A DNA stretch of 64,000 bases from Epiperipatus broadwayi. Taxonomy: Eukaryota > Onychophora > Udeonychophora > Euonychophora > Peripatidae. Shown here piece by piece: positions 34,741-48,830 of the stretch (position 1 is its first letter; every line of letters begins with the position of its first letter). The DNA lies in assembly GCA_028023455.1 (NCBI GenBank), contig JAQFVV010006638.1, positions 308,001-372,000 on the forward strand, in the 5' to 3' direction. A program made the translations under genes and the position numbers. The notes under the pieces are model-generated. The model saw only the letters and a program-made list of their open reading frames with translations, was not told the DNA's origin and did not search any database.

Positions 34741-36267
34741 GATTGTGTTGATGTTTTACTTATATAAGTGCCATGAAGTTATGATGTTATTTACTGAGAA
34801 AAGGCATTAAACAATACCTTGATGTAGTTATAAATGGATTAAACAAAACCTTTATTTTATTTAAATAAAGTAGATTTTTCATTTGAATACTGATAACTTG
34901 GTAAATAGTAAAATTGCTTTAAAACCAGCAAACTATTAGCATGAAAATATATTCAGTATTAATTTAATTATCTATTTTTTGTTTTCACTTTATTGAATGT
35001 AAGTTTCTCCTATATTTGGGGAACAATATTTTTTCACATTTGTTATTTAATTAGCATATATAAGTGTTATGCCTTACTTGGCACCAGATTTTTTCAATGC
35101 CTACTCACTAGCAATTTCATATTAATGAAGATTTTTTATGGTACACTTTTACTTTAGATTTAATTATATCATATTTTTATCATTATAGCTAGCTTGAAAA
35201 CATTCAAACATATTCAGAGTTGACATGTAAATATTTACATTGCTAGCATATGCTGAATAATTTAATTTGTTCTTAATTTACTAATATTCTCATTGTACAT
35301 TTTATATATTTTCCAATTAAGAAAAACTAAAATATTTACAGATAACTTAAAAAAGTAAATAAATAAATTGAATTTTCTAACTAATCAACATATTAAGAAC
35401 AATATTAACTTTGGTATGATATGCAATCACACATTATCACAACTGTTATATTTTATTAAGGTTTTTATTTGTTTTATGCAAATCTAGATGAGTATTTTTC
35501 ATTCTCGTTGGTAAAATAGCTCCCCTAGATTATTTATGTAAACATTTGAGGCTGCAAAAAAATCTTAATAGAAGCATAGACTATTATTTTATAATTCTGT
35601 TGTATATATGAGCACAGACTTTCAGATGACCCATCACTCTCCACTCTATCTAATAATACTGATACACTCAAGCACATATATGCTGAAAAGATAAATAATC
35701 ACCAATATATGTATTTCATGCTAAACCAGCAATCATCAGTTGGTCCAGATTATCATCTCCCACATATATATATATATACTATAAGTGCTCAGATATATAT
35801 TAAGATAGACAATCCTCATACTTTAATGGACAGGCTCCAATCTTCTACCCATTCCAACTCTTCAACCGTCCATCCAATTGAAATTCTGATGATGGAATGC
35901 TCGAAAGCCACCCTGAGGCCGAGATTCTTGTCACACCCATGTTGACCTAAGATCAATCTGAACCCCACATGTACAGGACATAATCCATTATATACATATG
36001 CAAGGATGGGCAGACATCTCTACTTTGTAATATTACATATATAGACACAGGTATAGAATAAGCCTGTGTTTCAGTTAATTCTGTTGTATGTATATCTAAT
36101 TTATTTAAATAGTTTATTTATATTATCATTAAAACACAATGCATGTAAAGAATTACAAACATTACAAACATTTTGAAATATAAAATGTAAAATTCTTTAA
36201 GAATTATTAGAACAAAAACTGATTAATAAAACAAAAGAGATTTTAATAATTTAAAAATTAAATAAAT
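34741..36267. other. AT-rich sequence, unassigned repeat at 35690-35960
   Basis: No gene. 35690-35960 is more balanced in composition, with a 78-codon open stretch and a CTGATGATGGAATGCTCGAAA motif that superficially resembles a hammerhead core but lacks stem II. It is probably a dispersed repeat of unknown family. Confidence 0.35.
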
Positions 36268-36301
36268 ATCACATGAATATTTGACACAGCAATTCTGAGA
36301 T
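36268..36301 (+). repeat. Short repeat shared with 42601-42634
   Basis: ATATTTGACACAGCAATTCTG with flanking similarity recurs near 42610 in the same orientation, which suggests both are 3'-end fragments of one retroelement family. Confidence 0.55.
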
Positions 36302-39300
36302 TTTTTCAATGTTTTCCATTGATAAAGAAGATATATGCTTATTTTTTAATTATTTGTAGCGATGAAAATGTAGTTTCTCTAAGATATGTTGACACTGAAC
36401 AAAACCAGCTATTTATGCTCATATATATATATATAGTGCCATTGCAATTTAGTCAGTAGCTAAATTTATAGTTATGTGCATAAAAGAAAATGTAAAACAA
36501 AAATCATCATCACATTTTTATATAAAAAAAGAAGCTGTAGGGCATCCAAGTTTAAACCCTACAAGATCAAGTTTTAAAAGCTTAAGGCAGAAAGAGAGTG
36601 GGACAACAGTTATATTCTTTATTTGTTTGTGTGTTGATAAAAACTCAAAAAGAGTAGTACACAGTTAATTATTCAGTATTTAATTGTTTTTGTGAAAAAA
36701 AAAATAAAGTTATAATGCCTATGTATAGGCAGTGTGTGTTATAAAAGCTATTTAGTTAGCCACTTTTAAATTACACATATTAACTTTCTTTAAAACTAAC
36801 CTACACTTGCTAAATTTTAATATCTTATTCTATACTTCTATTTTTGCTTTTCTATAACTGTAATTTGGATTTAGAAGCTAAGGATTTAATTTTAAATATT
36901 AGGGTTATAATTACTAAGCTAGCAATTAGATTATTTTAATGTCAGTTTATAAATAATTTGAATGAGTGTGTGTGTACATTGCATATATAAACTACATTTT
37001 TATTTATTAAATATTGAAAGAAAAAGAAGAAAATCTGTTAAATTATTTTTTTTTACTCAACAATTTTGTATTATAAGGGTTGTTTTTCTGTTGAAAAACT
37101 TAGAGACGATGTGAGAAGTCTAATTTTAAAAATGTCTGATCTTAAGATCAAAAGAAAGAAGCTCAATTTGAGATGTTACATAGGTGTAAAAAAGGATTAA
37201 GACTATTTTTTCCATCAAAACAAAAGTTTGTCTAAAAATCAGGATAGTGAGATTTCTAGTACTATCCAGCTAAAAAAAAACAATTTGGTTGAAAATAAGT
37301 TATAAATCTAATTAAAAGAGGTGGTCAAAAATAGAACAAAATTGGATATAAAAGCAGTCTGGAAAATCAGTTGATAAGATAGAGACTTTTAAAAATATTG
37401 AAACTAAAAGGACAAGCGTTTTTAACTCTACAAAAATCTCAATCAAAAATCTTTTTTTTTTATTATTATTAATTTTTTTTTTGAGGATTTAAGTTATAAG
37501 AATGGTGGGGTAAGAAAATTAATATATATCTCGTCTGTAGACCAGACCATCCAGCCAGCGCATCATATAGGAAAGAAAAAATATCTTGTCTGAAAAATAA
37601 TATTCTACACCTTTCAACTGACCAAGAGAAATATGTTTTTAAAATAGAAAGAAGAAAGCGTTCACCCACATTTGAAGGCGATCAGAAGAAAAATGATTAA
37701 TCTACTGATAAATGTTAAATCATCGAGTTCAATTAAATCCAGTAACTGAGTTTAAACCCAAGAAAAATTATAAATGTGAAAACAACTGCTGTACTTCATC
37801 CACTAAAAGAATCATGCTTGACAGGAAGAGAAGAAGAGTTAATATAATGATTTCCAAATTGTCCACTAAAGCAAATAACTTCAATAGGATCATCATCATC
37901 AAATAATTATACACCTCAAGAAAGAAATTGTTCCAAAGAAAAACGGAAATGGTAGTTGCAAAAATATAGACATTAAACAAGATAAATTTGACTCATTGGA
38001 AGTCGCTACAAAGAATCGAACTGGTAGTATAATATTTTATATATATTTTCTTTATAATATCAGAGACTTAGTAAAATTTTGGCAATAAAGTGGTATATTT
38101 TTGTTTAAAGAACTTTTAAAACAACCAAGATCAATTGAAACCCAGAATTTCTTAATAAAGATAAACATAAGCTTCATTGATGATTTTATATGTACTAAAA
38201 TTATGATTGTCTATTAACTTAAAGTTATGAAATGTTATTAATAACTAACACATTTCTTTTTATATTATTATTATTTTGTTTTAAATAATATTTTTGTTAT
38301 TATGGGGATAAAACATGCACATACATAATATAATAATATTTGTTGCATATATGTAATGGTGTGAATGTAAAAGAAATAATAGGCAGTATTAAAAATATTA
38401 GGTTTTTGTTTTAAGTTAAAGTGTAGCATTTCAGAGGGTAGAAGGGAGGGGGAGAAAAATAATTTAAAACTTGTTCTGGAAATCTTGCTCTTTCACTTCT
38501 ACTAACATTAATTTTTATCATTCTACTTTACATGTTAGATTTATAAAAGTTTGTGTGCCAATGAGTGAATATTTTTTTTGTTTGTGAAATATTTTCTTGT
38601 GAAGTGAGAATCTTAGCAAATTTGACATCTAATTTAATATAAAATTATACCAGTTGCGGGAAAGGGGGAAGAATTTAAAATTAATATTATGATTTTAAAA
38701 CAGTCGATTATTATTATTGTTGTTATTGTTAATATAATTTTTTATGTAGATATAGAAATTTTCATGTATATGTTAGAAATGGAGTAATAAATATTAGTTT
38801 ATTTTATTAAATGAGGCGTATATATTTCATTAAGAGTAGTCTTTATTAAGTGTGATCATTCATCATCAAGGTGAATATTAGCTATTTAAGTTTCAATTAG
38901 ATATACTAAAATTAAGCAATAATTATGAATTTCTTTATAAAAATTAGGTTTATGATTAGGTTTAGCCCTAAAGCTGTGGTTGAAACCATTATCGTTATTA
39001 TTATCGTCATTATCACATTTTAATTAATGAGCTGTTTAAATGTTTAAAGGCCATAGATAAATATTGATTTCTTCTTATTATTATTATAATAACCACCATT
39101 CCATCATCTATTTCATGCAAGGATGAGTGAATTGCCATCCTAAATTAATAATAATAATCTGAGCTAGTAATACTTGTAAAGAAAAATATTGAAACACATT
39201 TATTATGTTGAGATCTAAGAAATGATTTCTGTCTAATGAATTTATATACTCCACTTTAGTTTAAGGATGTTTTATGTTTAACTAAATATTATTGCATACA

Positions 39301-42300
39301 GTGATATGCGTCTAAAATCAAAATCCTCCATTTTTATTAGAAATAAAGTACCTAAAAGGATTCAAACCTGGTACATGTAAAAAAGTTATGAATATAACTT
39401 TGTCTAGGTCCAGCTAACCTAGTGGCGCCCTGATGGACCATATTCACTTGTTGTTCATGTAGATCCAACCAAGAGATAAGAGTGAGTAAAATCTACAGTT
39501 GGATATACTGAGAGATATTTGATTGAGTTACCAGTGTACTCACTCACTTGATTTCCATATACCTGAGTTATAATAGTTTGTTCTGAATAATAATTGTTTA
39601 TGGTTTCTGATTGTTTATGGGGGGTGTAATGGTGGCCTCACTAAAGTTTGAAATAGGCAAGATACCAGATAGCTGAAATGGCCAGTTCTCCAAGCACTAT
39701 TGCTGATGTTATGAAATTACGATTTACGATATATTTTTATAGAGCTTAAGTAGAAATTCATGAATGTTTAAGCCATCTATATTTTATCTATAAGTAATAT
39801 TTGAGTATTGAATTAATAAATTTCGATGACTATTATAGTTGACACTTATAGCTCATCATCTTTAATATGTTTGAGATAAGCATTTTGATCTTATATTTTT
39901 GGCTACAATGCCATTCCCTCATAATAATTTTATTTACCACTTATTTCATAGCTTATGCTCATGTTAATATAGTTTGAAATCAATTGGATCTCATTTATTT
40001 GATTACTGTCACTCAGATAAAATATTTATTTTATTTGAATCCTTTTGCTATAATTAATTTAATTTATAATGGTGATATCTTTTGATCAACGTAAATTTTG
40101 TTACTATATATATATTATCCAGTTATATTCTTGGTTTTATTTCAGTTAGTAAAACATTGTTCCAAAAATAAATGAATTTGCAATGTTTCTATTTATTATT
40201 CTTTTTCTTTCTGCTGATAAAAAAAAAATGTTATTTTCTTTGAGGAATTCATGGAAAGAAGCATATTTTTCTGTATGATTATCTCTGAAACATTTCGGCC
40301 ATGGAAAAAGTTTATTTAGAAATGTTTGCAATTTTGTGTTTATGGTTAATATATTGATGATTTTTCCTGGCAAAAAATTTCGAAAAAATATTTCAGCTAA
40401 GAAAGCAAATATATCACTCCAACTTCTTACGGTAACATTAAAGAATTGTAAAATTTCTATATATGGAGGTTAGCATTCCTGTATATGACATTTATTTTAT
40501 CCACTATATTTAATTCTACATAAATAATAACAACGATTATATATTATTAAGTGAAAAATGCTTATTATGGAAAACAAAATTCAAATAAAATCATAAAATG
40601 TTTTCCGATTTAAACAATTTAAGCTTAACTTCTCTAAATATTATTTATTCAGACTGAACCTCAAATACAGTTCTACAAATACTGTTCTTCAAATACTATG
40701 GTAGCAATCACGAATATTATTATGATTTTTTTTCCAGTGGCTTAACTACAAATATATACTAAAACATAAAGAAGCAACCTATTAATGTGAAAGAGTCATA
40801 AAAAAGGTTATCTTAAGTATATTTAAAATTAATTTGTTTAATGCGACGATGCTTTCATACCTAAACGAAATGTAAAAATATCAAATTAATAAAACGAACA
40901 TCTAATCACATTTATTCAGTCAATATATGCCCGAGTATATAAATAACCATGTTAAAAAAATTAATCATAATTTTCTTTAAGGGTATCTTTCTGTTTCCAG
41001 AAAAGATATCTACCTAAAATATTACCAAAAGAAATGTACAGTATTTTAGTTAAAAGAAACTAATTGTAAACTGTGTGTAATTGGTAATTATATAAGAGCA
41101 TTAGTCATTTATAAGTGCATTTGCTTTTTCATTTTTGTTATACTTTGATAGTTTGGAAGGCATATAACTTTGTCATTTGTTGCCAAAGACCAAACTGATA
41201 TACATTAACATATTTTTTCTGTAAATTAGATTTTACATTGTAACATAGATGAATATAAGCCATTTATACCAAAATCACATCCGATAATTAATTGAATAAT
41301 ATTTATATAAACGTTGGTGTCCTATGAAAAAAAGGATGAAAAATAGGTAATTTGTTTAACCAAAGAACCAACATCGATAAGGGATCTCTTAATTTGCAAA
41401 TATATACATTTATTTGTTTTTTTTGGGTAAAGAAAATATTAAATTATTAATCGAACATGTTCTCAGTGTATGTTTCGTATCATTTATGTACAATTACTTA
41501 GTTAACACAATTTCACTATATATTATCATCATTTCAAATGTCATTACTTTATTCTAGATAGAACTCAATGTATAACTGAGAAAATTAATAAAATATCGTA
41601 GGAATTAATTAAATTACTTTAGATAGAATAGATCTTCATCCTTGAAGATGAGATCTTTATAACACAATTTATCAATATTAAGAACAAATAATAAACTACT
41701 ATTAGCAGATTGGACTTATTGTATTCCATTTAGTGTTAGCTAATCTAATTTAAAATTTATGTGCAATGTGAAGTGTGATTATGTTATAGTAATTTTAAAC
41801 AGACTTAGTGTAATGGCTATCTGCATGATGAATAATAACTTAAAGGTAAAAAAATGATAGACCCTGATATTTATTGATCAAAAGTCATATCTTGCTATAA
41901 TTGCATATTACAGCTGTCCTGAGTTTTAATAATTGTCTGTAATCCATATCACATTACAATATACTTAATAAATATTAAGTGTCATATTCCATTTGGCAGA
42001 TGTAATAATATCACTCTGAAGTACCAACACCATTAACAAGGAAATGCTTATAAAACAGAATGCTTCAAAAATAGGTGGTTTAATTTTATTCTTTATTTTT
42101 TATTCAACATTGAAGTGTTTTGAATTCATAATTTGAGGGATGGTTATTTATACCCATTGTTTACATATACTTAGAGTTACTGATTTCCTGAAAGTTTGTG
42201 ATAATGCTATTTTAGTTGTTTTTATATATTGGATTATATCCATCAACTAATATTTAGTATTGAATGACTTTAGGCAAATTTGACTTTTAAAATTTTCCAA

Positions 42301-42515
42301 TTACATTCAACTGTTATTATAAGCACACAGGTTACTATGTTCACAACGTTTTGAGATGTATTATTCTCCTCACTTCTTCAGGTATTGTTGGCTTGATAAG
42401 TAACAGAATCGAACCTACACTATTAGATCCCTGAATATTGAATTTTTAGACAATGCTATATAACCAAACTTAAAATTCCATATATAAATGTTCAAGTTCT
42501 ATTTCTAAGCTGCTA
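36302..42515. other. AT-rich sequence, no gene seen
   Basis: No gene recognised. 37040-38000 has several lysine-rich short open stretches (for example 37712-37906), without domains or consistent frame. 39080-39140 carries a CATGCAAGGATG motif also seen near 36000 and 63820-63930. 40146-40373 (minus) is open for 75 codons without a recognisable domain. Otherwise nothing. Confidence 0.4.
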
Positions 42516-42538
42516 CTGCTATTTCTCAGGCCAGCAAC

Positions 42539-42577
42539 ACTTGAAGAAAAGGGGAGAATATTATCTCTCGAAACGTG
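42539..42577 (+). ncRNA. Hammerhead-like relic (weak)
   Basis: The sequence reads CTTGAAGA, AAA, GGGAGA, ATATTA, TCTCTC, GAAACGT. A good 6-bp stem II leads into GAAA, but the first box has an extra T relative to CTGANGA and helix III and the cleavage site are not convincing. It is followed by the short repeat also found at 36268, so it may be a decayed PLE terminal region. Confidence 0.3.
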
Positions 42578-42600
42578 GTGCATTGATTACCTACAAAAAA

Positions 42601-42634
42601 TGAATATCACTGAAATATTTGACACAGCAATTCT
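42601..42634 (+). repeat. Short repeat shared with 36268-36301
   Basis: Partner of the plus-strand repeat at 36268, lying 25 bp downstream of the hammerhead-like relic. Confidence 0.55.
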
Positions 42635-43809
42635 GAATCTAATTGAGAAATTTAAATAAAATTAATTTTTCTAAAGACATTCAATAATTAACTTTAGATG
42701 ATGGAAATAGCCCAATATATAAATGCAGCATTGAGTTATACTTAATTTACTATATATTGAAACATAATAGAAAATAAAGAATAAAATTAATTTTAAAAAA
42801 ATACAAATAGACTTTTAAGACATTAGCTTCAGAATCGTAGTTATAAAAAACTAAACAGTATCCCTCTTTCTCTCCTGTTAAAATCTTTTAGAATCACTTT
42901 TTTTTTTTGCTTATTTGAATGTTATTGCCTCTGATTCATGACTGATCATTAGGCAATGAATCAAGCTCCTCTAAGCTTTCTTTTTTTTTCCAAAATCATC
43001 TCAACAATATCTGGATCGAGATTATATTAATATGTCTTTTCTTTGACTATAGTTTTAGCTTTTTGTAGTAAGCAAATGCAAAATAGCTAAGTCTAAATTA
43101 ACAAAAGTTGTTCTATTTTTTATTCATAAATAAAGTATAAACATAAGTCCTCATCAGGTCATGATTGAGAAGATTTTTGAGGAAAGCAATGTCATAAAGT
43201 AGCAAAGTAAAGTGACCATTTTTATTGTCCAAAAGAATTCAATGACCTAATAGCATTCAAATAAGCAAAAAAAAACAAACATGTTTTTAAAATGTTTAGC
43301 GGTAAAATGTTGTTTGTTTACTTGATAACTATAATTACGACGCAACACTTTGAAAGTATATCTTTAAATAGTTTTATACTTTATTCTCTGTAATAGAGTC
43401 TTTGTATTATTTACAGTAATAGTAGTGCTTAAATTTCTGAAATATATACGTACAGGATACAAGGTTTTTTTTCTAATATAAATGCCGGATGTTGCTCAAG
43501 ATCAAGACAAGTGATGAATTCCCATATTAAAGCAAAGCTCCCATTATGTCTTAATAGTGTGACTCTATTTCTAATCATTATGCCATTAGGGATTTTATTT
43601 GTAATTCTACATATCTGTATTACTTAAAATAACTACTGGAAAAATTGACTTCTATATAGTGATCTGTAAACAAAATCTTGGATATCTATTAAAGATATAT
43701 TTTAAATATAGCAGTTTTTTTTCTGTCATGTCTTGTAACTTATATTGTAATAAATTTTATTTAAGTAGCCTTACTTTTAAATTTAGAAAAAATAAAAAAT
43801 AATTGTCAC
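42635..43809. other. AT-rich sequence, no gene seen
   Basis: Nothing recognised. Confidence 0.4.
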
Positions 43810-43890
43810 GCATTGGTGGTTGAGAGGTCAGCAATGGCTGCTTTACAAGCAGTTGTCCCAAGTTAGCGGGTTCACTTCCCAGCAGATGCT
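43810..43890 (+). pseudogene. tRNA-like relic (tRNA pseudogene or SINE head)
   Basis: GCATTGG at 43810 can pair, with one mismatch and one wobble, with CAGATGC at 43883-43889 as an acceptor stem. GTTG...CAGC forms a D stem with an A-box-like TGGTTGAGAGGT. GCTGC-TTTACAA-GCAGT makes an anticodon arm (anticodon position TAC, valine-like). GGGTTCACTTCCC resembles a T arm/B box, with the invariant GTTCGA changed to GTTCAC. The region between the anticodon and T arms is long. An A-run follows 15 bp downstream, so a retroposed tRNA or short SINE is likely. It is not a functional tRNA. Confidence 0.45.
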
Positions 43891-44185
43891 ATGACACATG
43901 AGAAAAAAAATTAATTTCCATTACTAAATATGCCCAAAATATTATTTAATTTACTGTATTGCTAATTATTTATTTGCATATAATTTACTAATATTGTTTA
44001 TTAAACTGCAAAATAACTATTTAATGTAATTTTTATATAGGTTATTTACTGTACGGTTTTATTTCCATACATTCTTCTTTTCATTTTATTCGTTTATGGT
44101 TTAACATTGGAAGGAGCAAAAGATGGAATTTTGTGGTTTTTAACCCCATCATGGGATAAATTAAAGGACATATCAGTAAGATACA
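43891..44185. other. AT-rich sequence, nothing seen
   Basis: No feature recognised. Confidence 0.4.
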
Positions 44186-44286
44186 GATATATATATATAT
44201 ATATATATATATCTATATATATATATATATATATATATATAAGTAAAATAATTATAAATATATATATATAAATTTATATATGTATA
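44186..44286. repeat. (TA)n microsatellite, compound
   Basis: TA tract 44186-44240 with one CTATA interruption, then AT-rich degenerate repeat to about 44286. Confidence 0.9.
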
Positions 44287-44459
44287 TAAAACACTCAAAT
44301 TACCCACTACGATGTTATGATATTTCATCAATCCATCTGTGAATAAATATAAAGTCTGAACTTCAAGTAGCTAGTGCTAGTTGATTTGAGGGTTTTCTAT
44401 CTATTTTCACCTAGTAATATGCATTATATTTTCTAATATATATTGATTTGATGTATGCC

Positions 44460-44959
44460 ATTTTATTGGATATTCCAAACTGTTGTGTCCCAAATAATTG
44501 ACAAAGGCAAAATTGAGATGGTAAGCTAATACTTTAATTTAAATAACATATGAGCATATTCACAAATGTACATATCATCTTTAAGGCATATTAAAATAAT
44601 AAAAGGTCATGGTGACCTGCCCATTGTAATCCTTGGTCCTGCTTTACATCTTACAGAGGCAGGAATTTCTGAATTACATTAGTACCAGAACCCATATACT
44701 AAGTCCACGGAGTTCATATCCCACTTAAAAACTTCTTGAGCCTCTACAAACATTACCAAATATTGCATTTTTATATACCTTGCCATATATGAATTTTTAC
44801 ATACACATGGTATTTTATATACCTTGCCATATATGGTGTTTTTGCAGTTCTCTGACTATAATGTCAGGAAGGTAACTTTATTACCTAAAACACTGCTACA
44901 CATTTATTGTTTTATTCAGTTAGTTACATAATCATTATATATAATTATTTCACACAGTC
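44460..44959 (+). repeat. Dispersed repeat family C, copy 1
   Basis: Direct, diverged partner of 51400-51940. Anchors in order: TGACAAAGGCAAAATT, ATTCACAAATGTA, TTACAGAGGCAGGAATTTCT, CATTAGTACCAGAACCCATA, CTACAAACATTACCAAATAT, and ACATTTATTGTT before a TA tract. It is non-coding and LTR-like in setting, since the other copy flanks Gypsy relic 2, but TG...CA ends were not found. Confidence 0.7.

Positions 44960-45035
<76 letters not shown>
44960..45035. repeat. (TA)n microsatellite
   Basis: About 38 TA units, the direct continuation of repeat C copy 1. Confidence 0.95.
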
Positions 45036-45037
<2 letters not shown>

Positions 45038-46949
45038 GACCTTTTATTTAGGTCCCTGTATTGAATAATCAAAAATTTTAAATCATAATAATATATCTGG
45101 CATGAAAATCTTAATGAGTGGCTTTCAATAAAGACTGTTTTGAATGCACTAGGAAATCTGCTTAAGTGGAGATGAGATTTTAAATCCAATGTAGGTTTAA
45201 AACTAGGGATAAAATAACAATTTAAAAATATTATTATTAACTGCGAGATATATATTGCTATTTTTATTATTGTTGAATAGCAATTGAAATAAATTAAATT
45301 TGTAAGTCTTGTAAAATGAATTGTTATAGTTAATTCTTAAGCATATATTTTTTGTAGTGAATCCAAAGCTGTCTTCAATAAGTATGAATAATTATTAAAA
45401 GAAAATCTAGAGGGGGTAATATTAATATATTCACACTAAGATTATTGGTCAATTTATTACCACAATACCTTGTAATAAAAACTATATATTATCTAACAAA
45501 GTTGTAGGTGGGGTGAGTAAGAAAAAGTGAACTAAACACCAACAGACTTCAACTCTGATCTTCTAAAATAAGGAGAAAAAAGCTAAAAATCAGAAAAATT
45601 TGGAATTTAACTGAATGATTATAGTATATTGTTATCTAAAAACATGGAATAAAAAAAAAACATTGCTATCGTTTTAAACATCGTTCTTCCATTGATTGAT
45701 AGTTCTTAAGAGTTATACTGGAAAGGAAATGGAAACCCTATGCAGCATAACTGACTCCCATAAATATTGCTTCAAACCCAGAAAAATTCAAGAAAAAGTA
45801 AGCTTTTGCTTTCATTTTATTCATATTTTTAAAATCTCTTCTTTAAATATGACACACAAATTATTTACAGTTAAAATAAAGAGATGATAATGTTTGTTTG
45901 TATTTCGCGCACCACTCTTATTATCCAGCAGAACAATATTGTGCTTGTAAATTAAAATCTCAAGAAAAAAAAATATTTCGAGATAATTTTGAAGACAAGT
46001 GTTATGATATATATAGTAAATAAATTAAAAAGTTATTTTTGAATCATCTAACTTTTAATAAAGTAAAAGAGAATTGCATGATTTTATTCTCTATTCTCAT
46101 CTGCTAATTTTTCCTAGCGTGAACTTGCGTAATGATAGAAATGAATGATTACAGATTCATTAAAAATGATCAGGATATCGTACTTGTAATTAGATAAATT
46201 CCTTTTAATAGTACTAAACAGTTATTACTTTGTCAAGGGAAATATAATAAAATAAATCTTTACTTTTAAAAATTTTACAGTGCAATACGTATAAATAAGA
46301 TTTAAAAAAAAGTCTGATAAATGTCCCAATTACTTAAAGTGTTACAAATATTAACACGGATGAAAGAACAGAATCAATAAATTATTTAAAAAAAAAAAAG
46401 TTAAAGATATTAATTGCAATAAAATTATAAAGTCATTTTCAAGGAAAATCATCTGGATTAAAATGTAAATAAACTAATTTTAGTTATACCCCACTTGAAA
46501 TGTTTAAACATTATCTCACTATTTAATACCGAATAAATCAATTAAATGTATTTAAAAAGTGTGTTTAGAAGATTACAATAACCTATAAAGTTAGTAAGGA
46601 AAATTATCTCCAGAAAAGTGGATAAACCTATCCTTTTAAGTATGCTACACTGGGAAGTGTGAATTTTTACTGTCTTATTAATTATCGGTACAGAAACCAT
46701 TAAATCATTTTTGTTTTTTACCTTTGGAGAAGTGTTCAATATTGCTTAATTATTCATTGAACAGGATAATAAAAATATATACATTATTATTGTTATTGAT
46801 ATCGACATATCAGAAGATTATATATTGAAATCATTATTAACCAATATAGTACAATTAATTATATGTTGTTATATCCTAATAATTTGGTTAAGCCCTCTAA
46901 TTTATTAGTACATCTAATGCATTATAACACAATAATCAAAATGCTAATA
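45036..46949. other. AT-rich sequence, no gene seen
   Basis: Short open stretches at 45696-45887 and 46542-46739 have no domain. Nothing else recognised. Confidence 0.4.
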
Positions 46950-48202
46950 ACTTAGAGTACATATTATTTTAAGTAATAGATTAAAAGATAAATATAATAT
47001 TGATTTAATTGGTTTAGTTGAACCTACAGAGCTATCATTCACTGATCTTGATCAGATGGTTTATAATTATTTGAGAAAAGTAATTTGGTAAGTTATGGTG
47101 TTTATTTATTAAAAAGTTATTCCTATTTCTTAAATATTAAAGTTATAAGAGTTATTGAGCTCATAAAGTTTATGTGTAACTGCTAAATATAGTTCTTAAT
47201 TTGAGTTTATATTGAGAGCTGTTTTGTGCATTCTATTCAGGGAGTGGTAAAATCCCTCTCACTGACCCAAATATAATGATTTTGAGTGTTTGAACCCTGA
47301 GAAGAATTAGTTGTTAAGTTTCAAGGTAGAATTTAAATTTGTAATAAATTTTATATCTAGTTAATTATTATAGTTGGACTTGAAATAGATTACTTTCACT
47401 GTTTTATGAAAGTCAACCAAACTTTAAGGTAAATTACTTCTTTTGGCATAAAATGTATAGTTTGTTTTAACTTCATGATAAATATTCAGGTTGTGTCAAT
47501 TTGAAATCCCTATTTTTATTTAGCTTATATTTTTACCATTTAATACCATATTGGTTTATAGTTTAAGATTTCAGTCTCCATCATTAACATTGTTCTTCAA
47601 TTTCATCTTGATCGTTCTTTTATTTATCCATTCTCATTTGACATTAATTCATTATCATAATTGATTAATCATAAATTAACTTTTATTCTTTTATCATCTT
47701 AACTATTCATTAACTCTTGTTCTATCTTCATCTTAATCGTTCATTATTCTCATACTTCTTCATTCTTTTCTCTTCATTCTTAGGCTCATTTCATTCTACT
47801 ATTTAATTATTACTTATTTTCATCATCCATTTAGTCATCTACGTCATAAGTTACTTATCATTTCATTTATAAGTTTAATTTTATAATCATTCCAGAGATA
47901 TAATTATTAGTTATTTATTAGTTTTCTGAATATCAAATTTAACTCATCATATTTTGTTTGTGTGGATTTCAAAGCTGGTTTGACCAGAAGTTATTATCTT
48001 TATTAATCCCCTTGTGATATTCTTAAGATCTATAGTTTCATGTTATTTTTATTCAATACAGAAATCATTTAATTAGTTTAACCTTTTTGTTCTTTATGCT
48101 TATAGTCTTGATAATGAGCGTATGATAGGTTGCATAGGATAATTTAGTCACTAAAACATGCAGCATGATTCATTGATGACCAGTTAGACCAGTGAGAAGG
48201 TT

Positions 48203-48233
<31 letters not shown>
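46950..48233 (+). repeat. Dispersed repeat family A, copy 2
   Basis: Plus-strand partner of the inverted copy at 6690-7900. It ends at GGTTACAATATATA and a TA tract (48205-48233). The matching segment is about 1.2 kb with small indels and has no coding potential. Confidence 0.62.
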
Positions 48234-48830
48234 TTGAACAAAATTTATTATTTCCACTCTACACAACTATTATGCATTTATTGTTGCACTCACCCATATA
48301 TTCATTGCTTTATTTTGAACACTGCATTCATCCCCTACTCCAGAAGTATGTTTTTTCCCCTAAAGTGGTCTTTGAGATAAGCAGGAGGATTTCTGTTTTT
48401 TGTTGATGTTGATGGTTTTTGCTGTGCCTTGATGGCAATTTCAGTGTAGCTATCTCTTTTTCAAAAAACTCTCCAACAATCAATAATTATTTTTATTCAG
48501 CGTTGAAAGCCTCCAGACTGGATGATGTTGTAGTTTTTGTTTCAACATTGTTTCTGGTTGCTTCTTCATTGTCTCCATTATTTACAGTTAACAAATATAA
48601 TATTCTCAGCTGGTTTTTATGCTTCTGAAGTTTTATGTCCTTTTCTGTTTCAATTTCTGCCAGTTGATTTGTAGTATTTCTCATGTTAGTTGCACTCTTC
48701 CAAATCTTTTTTATTTATTCATGACCAAATGTTGTCACCTATTTCATAGTTTTTCCTACCACTACTGTCTCGGTAATTATTTCATAGATAGATAGCATTA
48801 TTGGCAATTCATTCCTTATTTTTCTTTGAA

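Noticed and set aside
35884-35911. CTGATGATGGAATGCTCGAAA as a hammerhead core
   Set aside because: The two boxes are present, but the intervening ten bases cannot form a stem II and no helix I or III is evident.
37712-37980. Lysine-rich short frames on both strands as a small gene
   Set aside because: Frames overlap, are AT-driven, lack any motif and have no supporting splice or promoter signals that I can see.
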